This document shows, one piece after another, positions 1 through 8,601 of a stretch of 64,000 nt of DNA (position 1 is its first letter; each line of letters opens with the position of its first letter). Origin of the DNA: Chitinophaga pollutisoli. Its GTDB lineage: Bacteria; Bacteroidota; Bacteroidia; Chitinophagales; Chitinophagaceae. Under the pieces are notes generated by a model that worked only from the letters and a program-made list of their open reading frames with translations, did no database searches and was not told the origin of the DNA. The stretch is taken from the NCBI RefSeq assembly GCF_038396755.1, contig NZ_CP149822.1, positions 3,658,001 to 3,722,000 of the forward strand, given 5' to 3'. Made by a program: the position numbers and the translations under genes.

Positions 1-1
1 G

Positions 2-346
2 AACATCTGCAAAACCAGGATACTGGCGATCAAGGATTCGATGGAGATTTTATCGGGGAAATGGAAATTTCATATTCTGGGTACCCTCATGCAAGGCGGC
101 AAGCTGCGGTTTATGGACCTCCTCCGGGAGGTCGATGGCATCGCACCCAAGATGTTGTCGAAGGAGCTGCAGGACCTGGAAGTGAACCAGCTCGTGATAC
201 GCACCGTCTGCAACACCAAACCGTTAACGGTGGAATATGAAATCACGGAATTCGGGAGGACGTTGTCTCCCATCATCGATGAAATCGCCAAATGGGGGAT
301 TTCTTACCGCAGCGCCCTTCTGCGAAAAAGTACACCCGCAGAATAG
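2..346 (+). CDS. HxlR-family transcriptional regulator (5' end outside window)
   Basis: Winged-helix DNA-binding regulator of the HxlR family. The frame is open from base 2 and reads NICKTRILAIKDSMEILSGK before the first internal ATG at 41. This matches the family's N-terminal Cys followed by the GKWKF motif, so the true start lies upstream of the window. The wing region (LKELEVNQLVIR-like, here LQDLEVNQLVIRTV) and the C-terminal YEITEFGRTLSPII segment are typical. The usual family length of 105-130 residues is reached. HxlR proteins often respond to electrophiles or redox stress and sit beside the gene they control; here the convergent neighbour is a remnant of a DsbA-family gene. The effector cannot be told from sequence. 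Confidence 0.88.
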   Translation, partial: NICKTRILAIKDSMEILSGKWKFHILGTLMQGGKLRFMDLLREVDGIAPKMLSKELQDLEVNQLVIRTVCNTKPLTVEYEITEFGRTLSPIIDEIAKWGISYRSALLRKSTPAE

Positions 347-366
347 GTGTTCCGCGGGTGTGGTGG

Positions 367-714
367 TTACTTACGGGTCCAGATGGCACCGTTTTTCGTT
401 GGGGTGACCGTTACCAGTCCTTCTTTCACAAGCATTCCCAATACTTCTTCCGCAGCGTCGAAGCTGAGCCCGCCCAGCTCAGCGAACTCGCGTAAAGTAA
501 GGGAGGCATATATCGCGAAAAGGCTTTTGCCGTCTTGCGCATAATTTGATTTCTCCACGCCTGCAAATACTTTCCGGATGCCGGCCTCGAAGCTTTCATA
601 CGGTTTGAAACCGTAGATCAGTTCCGTTTCCCCCGCGGCATTACTGACGAAGAACGTAGGGAAACCCCGCACGCCCAGCTTCCGCGCCAGCAGCAGGTCT
701 TCATCGAACAGGGC
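367..714 (-). pseudogene. 3' remnant of a DsbA-family (FrnE-like) oxidoreductase gene
   Basis: The open frame reads ALFDEDLLLARKLGVRGFPT and continues to the stop at 367, about 115 residues. This resembles the C-terminal half of Bacteroidota DsbA-family thioredoxin-fold proteins: the cis-Pro loop (GVRGFPTFF), a YGFKPYE motif, then a C-terminal helical extension with LTLREFAELGG. An in-frame stop sits at 715-717, and none of the three frames upstream of it encodes the missing N-terminal half with the CxxC active site. No start codon precedes the homologous region except the GTG at 672. The N-terminal part therefore looks deleted or replaced, not merely frameshifted. A functional short protein started at the GTG is possible but would lack the redox cysteines. 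Confidence 0.72.
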
Positions 715-872
715 TTACGGCCGGGGCGCCGTTTCTTTACCATGGCTTTCCCATGGGTAAGTAGTTACCTGGAGGGAAGTGGGGAGGTGTTATGGCGTGA
801 ATAACAGCGATTTGTGAAGTCCTGCGGAGCGAATGCCCTGCCGGCCTATCTTTACCGAAACAAGCCGACGTT

Positions 873-1457
873 ATGGAGCACTACTATACTGCGCTTTTCC
901 GGTATATTCAGCAGATGATTGCGCTGCCGGAGGCGGATAAAGAAAGTTGCCGCAACACATTCAAGGCTGTGCAGGTGAAGAAGGACACGATGCTGGAAAC
1001 GGCGGGGAAGGTGCCGGTGTATCACAATTTTATCGTTTCCGGGTACATGCGTAAGTTTTATGTCAATGATAAGGGCGAAGAGGTGACGGTGGATCTGAAC
1101 AACGGGCCGCGTTTCTTTACTTCCTACCTGCATTTTGCGAATCAGACCGTGTCCGGTGAGTACCTTCATTGTATCACCGATTGCGCGTTGCTGCGGATCA
1201 CGAAGACGGACGCCGACCGGACGGTGCAGACCAGTGCAACGCAAAAGGATTATACCATCCGGTTGTTCCAGCAGGTGATGGAGGAGGATAAGCAGCGGAT
1301 GAACGACCTGGCTACGCTTACGGCGGAACAGCGGTACCGCAAGTTTATCAGGGATTGTCCTGACATCATGAAGAATGTTCCGTTGAAGTATATCGCCTCT
1401 TACCTCGGGATCAAGCCGGAGAGCCTGAGCCGCATCCGGCGGGAGATTATTTCCTAA
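873..1457 (+). CDS. Crp/Fnr-family transcriptional regulator
   Basis: 194 residues with an N-terminal cyclic-nucleotide-binding-like jelly roll (about 15-120; FIVSGYMRKFYVNDKGEEV is the usual strand pair) and a C-terminal winged helix ending KYIASYLGIKPESLSRIRRE, the recognition helix typical of Bacteroidota Crp/Fnr paralogues. There are no Fnr-type iron-sulfur cysteines, so this is the effector-uncertain Crp-like group. The next gene starts 24 bases downstream on the same strand and may be co-transcribed. In related genomes such regulators often sit beside the membrane or efflux gene they govern, which is an inference here. Start at 873 is the first ATG that gives the complete fold. Confidence 0.87.
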   Translation: MEHYYTALFRYIQQMIALPEADKESCRNTFKAVQVKKDTMLETAGKVPVYHNFIVSGYMRKFYVNDKGEEVTVDLNNGPRFFTSYLHFANQTVSGEYLHCITDCALLRITKTDADRTVQTSATQKDYTIRLFQQVMEEDKQRMNDLATLTAEQRYRKFIRDCPDIMKNVPLKYIASYLGIKPESLSRIRREIIS

Positions 1458-1481
1458 CAAATGTTAAGCTGAAATCATCGT

Positions 1482-2306
1482 ATGGTGGGTATTTTCGGGG
1501 AATACTTCCATATGATGAACAATGTATCCCTCCGGCTGCTACGAATAGCGGCCCGGCTATGGTTTGCCGTTACCTGCCTGGGGCAGGCGGTTTTCGCATA
1601 TTATATTTTGATGCATTACGGGCGGTCGGCGGCGCTGGGGCAGCTGGAGACGTGGAATGCCGTCAACCCGCACTTTTATGTGCACGGCGACGTGAGGGGC
1701 AATATCATTTTCGGTTTGCATGTAGCTTTTGCGGCCATCATCACAATATTGGGACCTTTGCAGCTGGTGGATGCGCTCCGTGCCAGGGCGCCACGCTTCC
1801 ACCGGGTGAGCGGGAGAATATATATTGTTTCGGCTATCCTGATAAGCGCAGCGGGGTTGTATCTGACCTGGGTGCGCGGGGCGGTGGGAGGGCCGGTGAT
1901 GGCGGTGGCGATCACGATGAATGGCCTGATCATCCTCGGCTGTGCGATCCTTACGATCAGGAATGCCATGCAGCGAAAGTTTGCGGCGCATCAGCAATGG
2001 GCGGTGCATCTTTTCCTGGCGATGAGCGGCGTATGGTTTTTCCGGGTATTCTTTATGCTGTGGATGTTTATTTTCCGGGCGCCGGTGGGATTTGATCCGG
2101 GTACGTTTACCGGTCCGTTTTTAACGGGTTTGTCGGTATTCGTGTACATCTTGCCCCAGGGTATTGCCGCGGTATATTTTCATATCAGGCGCAACGGTTC
2201 TTCCCTGCAAAGGGCATTGTTCTCGGGATTCCTGGTGCTGATGGCATTGGGTATGGGGCTGGGTTCTGTGGCGGCTACGCTGGGGATGTGGCTGCCGCGT
2301 TTATAG
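1482..2306 (+). CDS. DUF2306 integral membrane protein
   Basis: 274 residues with about seven hydrophobic segments and the DUF2306 hallmarks: a histidine-bearing segment (GLHVAFAAIITILGPLQL), RFHRVSGRIY in the middle, and HQQWAVHLFLAMSGVWFFR later on. The conserved histidines and arginines near membrane faces suggest a cytochrome-b561-like arrangement, but the biochemical role of the family is not established. Internal ATGs at 1512 and 1515 would give a tighter N-terminus directly before the first membrane helix and are plausible alternative starts. It lies 24 bases after the Crp/Fnr gene. Probable inner-membrane protein. Confidence 0.8.
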   Translation: MVGIFGEYFHMMNNVSLRLLRIAARLWFAVTCLGQAVFAYYILMHYGRSAALGQLETWNAVNPHFYVHGDVRGNIIFGLHVAFAAIITILGPLQLVDALRARAPRFHRVSGRIYIVSAILISAAGLYLTWVRGAVGGPVMAVAITMNGLIILGCAILTIRNAMQRKFAAHQQWAVHLFLAMSGVWFFRVFFMLWMFIFRAPVGFDPGTFTGPFLTGLSVFVYILPQGIAAVYFHIRRNGSSLQRALFSGFLVLMALGMGLGSVAATLGMWLPRL

Positions 2307-2344
2307 GCTATTTTCCTGCGGCTTCCATTACGTATGTACAATTA

Positions 2345-3097
2345 CTATTTACCACCTGAATAAACCGGGTCTTCCCCGGAATCCACCGGTTTTTCGGCTT
2401 TCGTTTCATTGAACTCCATCGCTCCTGTATAGTCATCCATGATGTCAAAAACCGGTCGCCCTACGAGCGCGCCCACGCCAACAGCGCAGCGTAAGAAATA
2501 AACTTTACCCGGCTGGAAATCCACCGTTACTTCTGTCCTTTTTTCCGTGCGCGCCCATAGCAGGGCTTGACTGGCAGGATCGATTTTTACCTGGTAGCTG
2601 CCCCCGTTCTTCACCCGGCATACCATGGAATCATTGACGTGCAGGTTGTATTGCACCAACGTGCCCAGCCCTGATCTGGGGCGGTACACACACAGCAAGG
2701 CGTAGGAGGCCGTATCGGGCACCAGAGCGCGCATTGCGGAGTCTGCAGCTGCCTTTTGTACGGCGATCATGGGTGAGAGGTCTTCGAGATAATATAATTC
2801 GGCGTTCATGCGGTAGCAGGTACTCCAGGCGTCGGGTGCTTTGATCTGGGTAAATCTGATGATATTGGCGCCGGAAAGGCGGGCTTTTGTCCGGGCTTCG
2901 TTGATGGATTGAGTGTAACCGCATTTAGTCTTAAAGCCGCCGTCCTTTATTCTGAGAGTGCCCTTGGAAGTTGCGTTGGCGGGGACATGGCCACCAGGCG
3001 AGACAATCAAAACCGGACTTTGGGCGGGCAAATGCTGGGCGGAAGTCAATGTGGGCAGAAAGAAGCAAAATATCAATAGCGTATAGGAACATTTCAT
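2345..3097 (-). CDS. Secreted protein with DUF2846-like C-terminal domain
   Basis: The start is placed at the ATG at 3097 because it begins a clean signal peptide (MKCSYTLLIFCFFLPTLTSA, cleavage near AQH). An ATG at 3133 would add 12 residues in front of it. After the signal there is a region with paired cysteines (KTKCGYTQ, WSTCYRMN). The C-terminal half runs YALLCVYRPRSGLGTLVQYN, then VNDSMVCRVKNGGSYQVKI and GKVYFLRCAV; this order (VYRP, small ligand-like strand, KNG-Y, PG/GK-YY) resembles DUF2846 domains. Periplasmic or envelope location inferred; function unknown. It is a single gene, convergent with the DUF2306 gene. Confidence 0.62.
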   Translation of the reverse strand: MKCSYTLLIFCFFLPTLTSAQHLPAQSPVLIVSPGGHVPANATSKGTLRIKDGGFKTKCGYTQSINEARTKARLSGANIIRFTQIKAPDAWSTCYRMNAELYYLEDLSPMIAVQKAAADSAMRALVPDTASYALLCVYRPRSGLGTLVQYNLHVNDSMVCRVKNGGSYQVKIDPASQALLWARTEKRTEVTVDFQPGKVYFLRCAVGVGALVGRPVFDIMDDYTGAMEFNETKAEKPVDSGEDPVYSGGK

Positions 3098-3200
3098 GCA
3101 GATAAAATTAATGAAATGGGGGAGATGTAACACAACAAATAAAGAAAAGCCGGCTTGGGCAAGGCTTTCTGAAATAATAAAGTCGTAAAGTTATGGGATT

Positions 3201-3659
3201 TTAACTTTCTGCGGGGTTACGCCGGGCCCAGTCGGAGTACGTGAGTTCGAACTTCCTTTCCCCGTTGGCGTAGCTGCCGGCGGGCGACCAGCCCTGGAGG
3301 GTGTAGAACCGTTCGGCCCGGGTATTGGGAGCGGTTCCCAGTACCAGCGTGCTTTGCGTTTGCCGGAAATACCATTCCAGCATCAACCGGTGCAGCTCTT
3401 TTCCTATTCCCTGTTCAGCATAAGCCGGGTCCACGAATAAGGCCCATACGCTATTCTCCTGCAGGTCTACAATGGAGAAGCCTATAACCTGTCCATCAGC
3501 CTCACAAACCCAGCCCTTCCCCTTTTCGGTGATATAATACGCCACATCTTTATCCGGAACAAGATCGGGGTTGCTGAGGGTGTTTTCTTTCACCAGGTGC
3601 CTCACTACCTGCATTTGTTTAATATCCCTGAGTTCCGCGGTTCTGAAAAAGGTATGCAT
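3201..3659 (-). CDS. GNAT-family N-acetyltransferase
   Basis: 152 residues with the GNAT fold: an N-terminal helix pair, a strand VIGFSIVDLQENSVWALFVD, and the acetyl-CoA pyrophosphate loop AEQGIGKELHRLMLEW (Q/RxxGxG/A form, about residues 80-95). The late TAPNTRAERFYTLQGWSPAG motif is the usual one. The substrate cannot be inferred. The cytochrome c gene upstream on the same strand ends 72 bases away, with a strong inverted repeat (3722-3747) between them, so the two are probably separate transcripts. Confidence 0.85.
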   Translation of the reverse strand: MHTFFRTAELRDIKQMQVVRHLVKENTLSNPDLVPDKDVAYYITEKGKGWVCEADGQVIGFSIVDLQENSVWALFVDPAYAEQGIGKELHRLMLEWYFRQTQSTLVLGTAPNTRAERFYTLQGWSPAGSYANGERKFELTYSDWARRNPAES

Positions 3660-3721
3660 TGTTGTTTGATTGGGGCTGCCCTAAGATACATGGTTTCATG
3701 GGAAGCGGCAAAATCCGGGTT

Positions 3722-3747
3722 GAAAGGCCTTCATACGAAGGCCTTTC
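3722..3747 (-). terminator. Hairpin after the cytochrome c gene
   Basis: Eleven-base perfect arms (GAAAGGCCTTC and its complement) with a four-base ATAC loop. It lies at the 3' end of the cytochrome c gene and overlaps the out-of-frame stop at 3731. The T-run is weak on either strand, so it may act more as an mRNA-end hairpin. Confidence 0.55.
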
Positions 3748-4324
3748 TGCTAAAAATACTGCGGTACCGGGGGAAGTTCTTAACGGGTTTTGTTTGTTTC
3801 AGATAACTGAATATGGCATTGAGATCTTCATCGGTCATTTGCGTATAGTTTGTCCAGGGCATTGGGGGAAGCAGTGTGCGGCCTTTTTCAGCTCCTTTCA
3901 GTTTACCATGCCGCATGGCGGTTTTAAAATTCTCAGGAGTCCAGTTGCCGATGCCGCTTACATCGCTGGTGATATTTAAAGCGAAACTAATACCCCATGG
4001 CCCTGCGGCGGCCGTCATATCTTCATTGAACTGCGCGATACCTTTTTTAGCCAGCGCTGTGTCAAAGGCCGCAAGGGGGCGGCTGGAAGGGTAGCCGGAA
4101 AGTTGTGTCTCCGGAATCACTTCAGGCCCCATTTTACCCATCCGCTTGGGAGAATGGCAATCATTACATCCCCCGATGGTGACCAGGTATGCTCCCCGAT
4201 TTACCAGGGCGGCGGAATCTGAAGCCACTCCGCCGGGGGGGTCATTATTAACTGAATTGCAGGAAAAAAGCAACGCTATTAAAGAGCACGCTGCAAATGC
4301 TGAAGCCGGGATTAATCTGTTCAT
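3731..4324 (-). CDS. Cytochrome c lipoprotein (3' end probably frameshifted)
   Basis: Monohaem c-type cytochrome, probably periplasmic and lipid-anchored: lipobox LIALLFSC followed by a linker, then GAYLVTIGGCNDCHSPK with the CxxCH haem site, and a downstream LLPPMPWTNYTQMTDEDLNA segment supplying a likely axial Met. It resembles the small electron-transfer cytochromes of Bacteroidota. The start at 4324 is preferred; ATG 4336 would add four residues. The last codons as written read KNFPRYRSIFSRKAFV and run into the hairpin. Adding one base to the G5 run at 3769-3773 (+ strand) gives KNFPPVPQYF and a stop at 3750, just before the hairpin, which fits the family's Pro-rich ending better. Confidence 0.8.
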   Translation of the reverse strand: MNRLIPASAFAACSLIALLFSCNSVNNDPPGGVASDSAALVNRGAYLVTIGGCNDCHSPKRMGKMGPEVIPETQLSGYPSSRPLAAFDTALAKKGIAQFNEDMTAAAGPWGISFALNITSDVSGIGNWTPENFKTAMRHGKLKGAEKGRTLLPPMPWTNYTQMTDEDLNAIFSYLKQTKPVKNFPRYRSIFSRKAFV

Positions 4325-4449
4325 ATTTGTTTCCACGTTATTTGATGCGCAAAATTATTTCATTACAAACTTAGCCGCAGGAGGAGGATGACGGAGTCGT
4401 AAGTTGTGGCGCGCCAACCGTGGAAATCTGTGCTTAAATGGGAACGGTG

Positions 4450-5229
4450 CTATTTGCCAATCCAGTCTTTGAAAGCTGATACCTTTTCCCTGCTTACAAT
4501 GGAATCTTTGTCAAAAGCGGGGACAAGATCCAGGTGCAGCCTGTTTCCCGGGAAGTTCTCTATTGTTTTGACGGATTTTATGGATACTAACGTTGAGCGG
4601 TTGATCCTGTAGAAATCAGCCGGATCCAGCATTTCTTCCTGCAGTTCTTCCAGCGTATAATCAGTTATATACTTACTGTTGGTGAAAGTTTTGAAAAATG
4701 TGATCCTGCCTTCCCGGAAGAAATAAGCGATGTCTTCCGTTTGTATGCTTACCAGCTTATTCCCGGATTTTACGAGGAACCGTTTGCGATATTGATGTTT
4801 GTCAAGGTTCTCCCGAAGGTCATTCAGCAACCGGGCAACGTTCACATTGGGCGAGGTTCGACTGGCATAATGTGCCTGAAGGGTTTTGTGCTTGTTTAAT
4901 GCCTGTGCCAGTCTTTCGGGTTCTACAGGCTTCAGGAGGTAGTCCAGACTGTTCACTTCAAACGCCCGCAGCATGTACTGGTCGTATGAAGTAGTGAAGA
5001 TAACCGGACTGTTCACTGTAACCTGGTTGAAGATCTCGAAGCACTGCCCGTCTGCCAGCTCAATATCCATAAATATCAATTCCGGCGCGGGATGTGCTTT
5101 CAGCCAGTCTACGCTTTCTGATATGCTCCGGAGCGTGGCAATAATTTCAATGTTATTGTCTGTCCCGGCAATCATTTTTATCAGTCTTTTAATTGCGAGA
5201 TTTTCATCTTCAATGATTATCACTTTCAT
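4450..5229 (-). CDS. LytTR-family response regulator
   Basis: 259 residues. Receiver domain (1-120): acidic pair EDEN at the N-terminus, phospho-acceptor Asp in FMDIELADG, conserved Thr/Ser region VIFTTSYDQYMLRAF, and Lys in YLLKPVEPERL. Then a LytTR DNA-binding domain from about 155 to the end (KSGNKLVSIQTEDIAYFFRE, DFYRINRSTLVSIKSVK). Such proteins bind direct repeats upstream of target genes. It overlaps the sensor kinase gene by 20 bases, so the two are translationally coupled. Targets are not evident; the surface lipoprotein gene at 6508 is divergent to the kinase and is a reasonable guess only. Confidence 0.93.
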   Translation of the reverse strand: MKVIIIEDENLAIKRLIKMIAGTDNNIEIIATLRSISESVDWLKAHPAPELIFMDIELADGQCFEIFNQVTVNSPVIFTTSYDQYMLRAFEVNSLDYLLKPVEPERLAQALNKHKTLQAHYASRTSPNVNVARLLNDLRENLDKHQYRKRFLVKSGNKLVSIQTEDIAYFFREGRITFFKTFTNSKYITDYTLEELQEEMLDPADFYRINRSTLVSIKSVKTIENFPGNRLHLDLVPAFDKDSIVSREKVSAFKDWIGK

Positions 5230-6295
5230 AAGTAGCGGGATTAATCAGGGGAAGCGTTACGGTAAAGTATTGGTCGCCCGGCGCTATGGCAACACTGCGT
5301 TGAGACAGTAGCTGGTATTTGCGTTGAATGTTCTTTAGCCCTATTTTGTTAGACTGTACGGAAACTGATTTCGCCTGCTGGTTATTACGGACAACCAACT
5401 CTTCGTTATCGTTGGTATATACCTGGATAATAAGGGGATTGGATTCCATAATTACGTTATGCTTCACCGCATTTTCGACCAGCATCTGCAGCGTGAAAGG
5501 CGGGATCTGGTAGTTCCTGTATTGATCAGGAATGTCAATATCCAGTTGGATGGCGGATTCATACCTTGTTTTAAGCAAATAATAGTAAGACTTCAGAAAC
5601 GCGGCTTCCACATGTATGGCGGTAAGCTCATGTTCGTTGTTCTGTAGCAGGTAGCGGTATACCTTGCACATTTCATATAAAAATTCTTCTGCTTTCTGCT
5701 GGTCTTCGGAAATGAGGGCGGATAATGAATTCAGGGAGTTGAACAGGAAATGAGGATTCACCTGTGATTTCAGATTGTCCAGCTCACTTTGCAGGGAGGC
5801 CTTCTTTGACTTCTCGGCTTCAATGAGCGATGCTTTCCATTTCTTTAACAGGTAAGTGCCTTCGAATACAGCGGTGGCAATAATATTCAATACTATACCA
5901 GCTAAAGATATGCTACCGAATTTTTCAGGCATATACGGCCGCCCTGCCGCACTGCAACACATCACCAGAATAAGATAGTTTATGAAAATGGTAATGGGTA
6001 TAAAGATGGCCAGGGTTACCAATACACGCGGGCTTGTCTGGTTTACTTCAGGGAAAAAGCTCCGGATAATGTACCCTGCTTTTGAATGTATAAACCAGGA
6101 TGCGGGCCAAACGCCCAATAGGATGGCTGTGGTTGTAAGGAAAACGCCCGGATCGGTCACATACTCCTTCCCCCAGATGAGCATTGCAATGATAAAGTAA
6201 TAAGGCAACACGATAAATAGTACGCTTACGTCATAACGGGTAAGCCTGTTGCCACGCAGTGCATTGGTCAGACTGAAAACGGTTTGTTTTGCCAT
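5210..6295 (-). CDS. LytS/YehU-type membrane sensor histidine kinase
   Basis: 361 residues: an N-terminal membrane block of about four helices (roughly 25-160), a short coiled linker (EAEKSKKASLQSELDNLKSQ), then the His_kinase domain with phospho-accepting His in NPHFLFNSLNSLSALI and the N-box LVENAVKHN. The G-box is short (GLKNIQRKYQLL), as usual for this kinase class. It forms a two-component system with the overlapping LytTR regulator at 4450-5229. The membrane domain is not a named sensor, so the signal is unknown. Codon use is AT-richer than in the genes beyond 8.7 kb. Confidence 0.92.
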   Translation of the reverse strand: MAKQTVFSLTNALRGNRLTRYDVSVLFIVLPYYFIIAMLIWGKEYVTDPGVFLTTTAILLGVWPASWFIHSKAGYIIRSFFPEVNQTSPRVLVTLAIFIPITIFINYLILVMCCSAAGRPYMPEKFGSISLAGIVLNIIATAVFEGTYLLKKWKASLIEAEKSKKASLQSELDNLKSQVNPHFLFNSLNSLSALISEDQQKAEEFLYEMCKVYRYLLQNNEHELTAIHVEAAFLKSYYYLLKTRYESAIQLDIDIPDQYRNYQIPPFTLQMLVENAVKHNVIMESNPLIIQVYTNDNEELVVRNNQQAKSVSVQSNKIGLKNIQRKYQLLSQRSVAIAPGDQYFTVTLPLINPATYESDNH

Positions 6296-6507
6296 GTCAC
6301 GGCAAAAATAGGGAAAAGAAGATAGTTTGTAACCTCTTCCTCTTGTAAGGCTGGCACTGCGCCGATGGTAAATACAATGCCGGCAGTGTTTTTTACAATT
6401 CAGGCATCGGGAGTTACGATTCGCGCATCAACCAAATTTCACCTGTCCGCCTTTTATTTTCCTTTGCATCCAGTATTTACCCCGAAACAAACACAAGCAC
6501 GCATTTT

Positions 6508-7778
6508 ATGAAGCTAATTCATTCATTCCTTTTATTGACATTCATCTCATTGTTCATGGCCTGTAAAAAGTCGCCGGCTGAAATTGAGGACCAGGTTATC
6601 AAACCGGTTAGAAGAAACGCCGGCGGCATAGTGGGACCGGCCGTAACCAAAACCATTGGCACCGGTGGCGGTACATTGCAGGCAAACGGTGTGCAACTGG
6701 TCATCCCGGCGGGAGCTGTCAGCACACCCGTCAATTTCAGCATTCAACCCATTGAAAACACATTAACCGGATCATCCCGTAACGCATTCAGACTACTGCC
6801 GGAGCATATTCAATTCAAAAAGCCGGTAATAGTAGTATTCAGGTACGAGGCATCGGAAACCGCCGGCACCGCTCCTGACCTGCTGCACCTGGCATACCAG
6901 GATTCGACCGGCTTCTTCCGGATGGTCATGGATACGGAAAGGGATGAGGCTGCACGTACGCTTACGGCACATACCACCCATTTTAGTGACTGGACTTATG
7001 TTGAATCCCTAAAAGTAGAAACGGATCGCAGTGAGTTAATAGTTGGTGAGCAGGCGCATTTAAAGCTGATGTATCATGAAATATTGCTTAACTCGCTGGA
7101 AAAAGATCCGCCGATTGGAGCGTATGTAGCATACAATATCCGGTCGCAGATACCGCGCATACAATGGAAAATGGGCGCGGGCGCAGGGAAACTGAAGCCG
7201 GATGGTATCAATTGCTTGTATACCGCTCCCACCGCACTGACTGCCGTAAACCCGGAGCTGGTGAGTGTTTACGTTCCCGTCTGGAATACGGCGAAGAAAG
7301 ATTACAGCAGGCAGGCCATCCTGACCGTTCCCCTGACTATTATGGAAGACGAATTCCTGGTCTATACAATGGATGGCATCGTCTACAAAAACAAATCAGC
7401 TGATTGCACTACTGATGAATGTCTCAAAATGGAAGCGGATAACTTTTACATCAATGCGGAAATGAGCGGAGGTCAGTTTATCCTGATCCGGTTGTTGGGA
7501 GTTTCTTTCGGGCAACGCTCCTACCCTTACGGACTGGATGACGATCAAAGCTATATGCACATTGGAGGAACGGAGGAATGGGACTGGGTTACCAGCAAAA
7601 CGCCCTGTCCAACCTGCGAATTACAACATTCTTCCGGGGGGTAACCATTACGCGGTACGATGCAGTTGGAGGTTATGTGGAGGGTAAATTTACCGCTGAG
7701 GTATGGTACCAGGATGGTAGTTACAACCCTCCAAAGAAAGAAATATCCGGCCAGTTCAGGATAAAAAGGAAATTATAA
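6508..7778 (+). CDS. Surface lipoprotein with ZU5-like region (frameshifted)
   Basis: Lipobox LISLFMACKK at the N-terminus, then GGTLQANGVQLVIPAGAVS, the opening strand pair of ZU5-like modules found in Bacteroidota outer-surface proteins, followed by beta-rich sequence. As written, translation stops at 7644 after CELQHSSGG. A second frame immediately continues with VTITRYDAVGGYVEGKFTAE and ISGQFRIKRKL, a common C-terminal strand pattern in these lipoproteins. Adding one G to the G6 run at 7636-7641 joins both parts into a 423-residue protein. No enzyme motif; role unknown. It is divergent from the sensor kinase gene. Confidence 0.7.
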
Positions 7779-7807
7779 GCTGTCTGTTTCTACACCGGAT
7801 GGGAATG

Positions 7808-7835
7808 AGGAAGGTACGGTCAACCGTACCTTCCT
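7808..7835 (+). terminator. Hairpin after the surface lipoprotein gene
   Basis: Thirteen-base arms (AGGAAGGTACGGT and complement) with a two-base loop, 30 bases after the restored stop at 7778. No clear T-run follows, so it is a terminator-like hairpin between convergent genes. Confidence 0.5.
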
Positions 7836-7880
7836 GCATTAAAGCTTGATAATTAACGCCGTTAGCGCACTGTCGTGCAA

Positions 7881-8336
7881 TTATTTCTTTTTCGGCGGCG
7901 GCATTTTGGGAGGCTGCTGCTCGTATTGGTACATCAGGTTGATCTTGACATCTTTATCCAACCTCCATATTTCATGCAGTTCTTTAGTTGATTTCCGTCC
8001 TTTGGCATCTGTTGAAATCTCACGGGTCCATATTAATACCCATTCCTCATTATGATTCCTGCTCCTGAGCGGTACCCAGGCCTGCACAGAATCAACCACC
8101 GTGCCCATTTGCCGCCTCACCTTGGTAGCCATCAGGATTAGACTGTCCCGGTTCCCGGTAAACATAGAACCATCGGAAAAGATCATGGTGTCTGTTTCTG
8201 CGAAATAGTCCTTTGAATTGTTCATGGTGTTGTTATCCCAGTTCTTGTACATGTTGAGGAGCGTCATTGCGTTCTTGGGATCGCCGATTTCAAAATTGGA
8301 AGAGTAATCCGGGGTGAAGGGATAATTAACGACCTC
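7881..8336 (-). pseudogene. NTF2-like (SnoaL-type) protein gene with in-frame stop near its 5' end
   Basis: The frame from 8336 to 7881 encodes EVVNYPFTPDYSSNFEIGDP, then a nuclear-transport-factor-2-like fold (ADNN-type helix NMYKNWDNN, strands DTMIFSDGSMFTG, SVQAWVPLRS, EWVLIWTREI, LHEIWRLDKD) and a Lys/Pro-rich tail. The homologous region begins before the first internal ATG at 8267. Upstream in the same frame there is a hydrophobic, signal-like leader (ATG at 8390 or 8393; CKAVFFIITFFVYFLK), but a TAG at 8337-8339 separates it from the domain. No single-base addition in the nearby short runs repairs this. It is either a nonsense mutant or a gene started internally at 8267 with a clipped fold. 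Confidence 0.5.
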
Positions 8337-8565
8337 CTATTTTAGGAAATAAACAAAGAATGTTATGATGAAGAAGACAGCTTTGCACATCATTTCCAGC
8401 GCCGATGAGGAAGAACAGCGGTATTGCAGTATTGCAGAACCTTTGCTTTTTGAAATGCTAAAGCAGGTATTTAAAAAGCAAGTTTGTAAATGTTGTTCAT
8501 TTCAGATGAATTGTTAACCTCCGTAAAGATCATTGAAAATTAAAGGGAACTCGACTAAAAACAGA

Positions 8566-8588
8566 AAACCCGCGCAATGCGCGGGTTT
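8566..8588 (-). terminator. Rho-independent terminator of tRNA-Asp
   Basis: Ten-base arms AAACCCGCGC/GCGCGGGTTT with a three-base loop, 13 bases downstream of the tRNA 3' end on the minus strand, followed there by a T-rich stretch (TTCTGTTTTT). Confidence 0.8.
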
Positions 8589-8601
8589 CTGAGATGATTT
8601 G

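Noticed and set aside
8364..8516. Plus-strand frame of about 50 codons starting ATGATGAAGAAG
   Set aside because: Short, no family resemblance, and overlaps the decayed 5' end of the NTF2-like gene.
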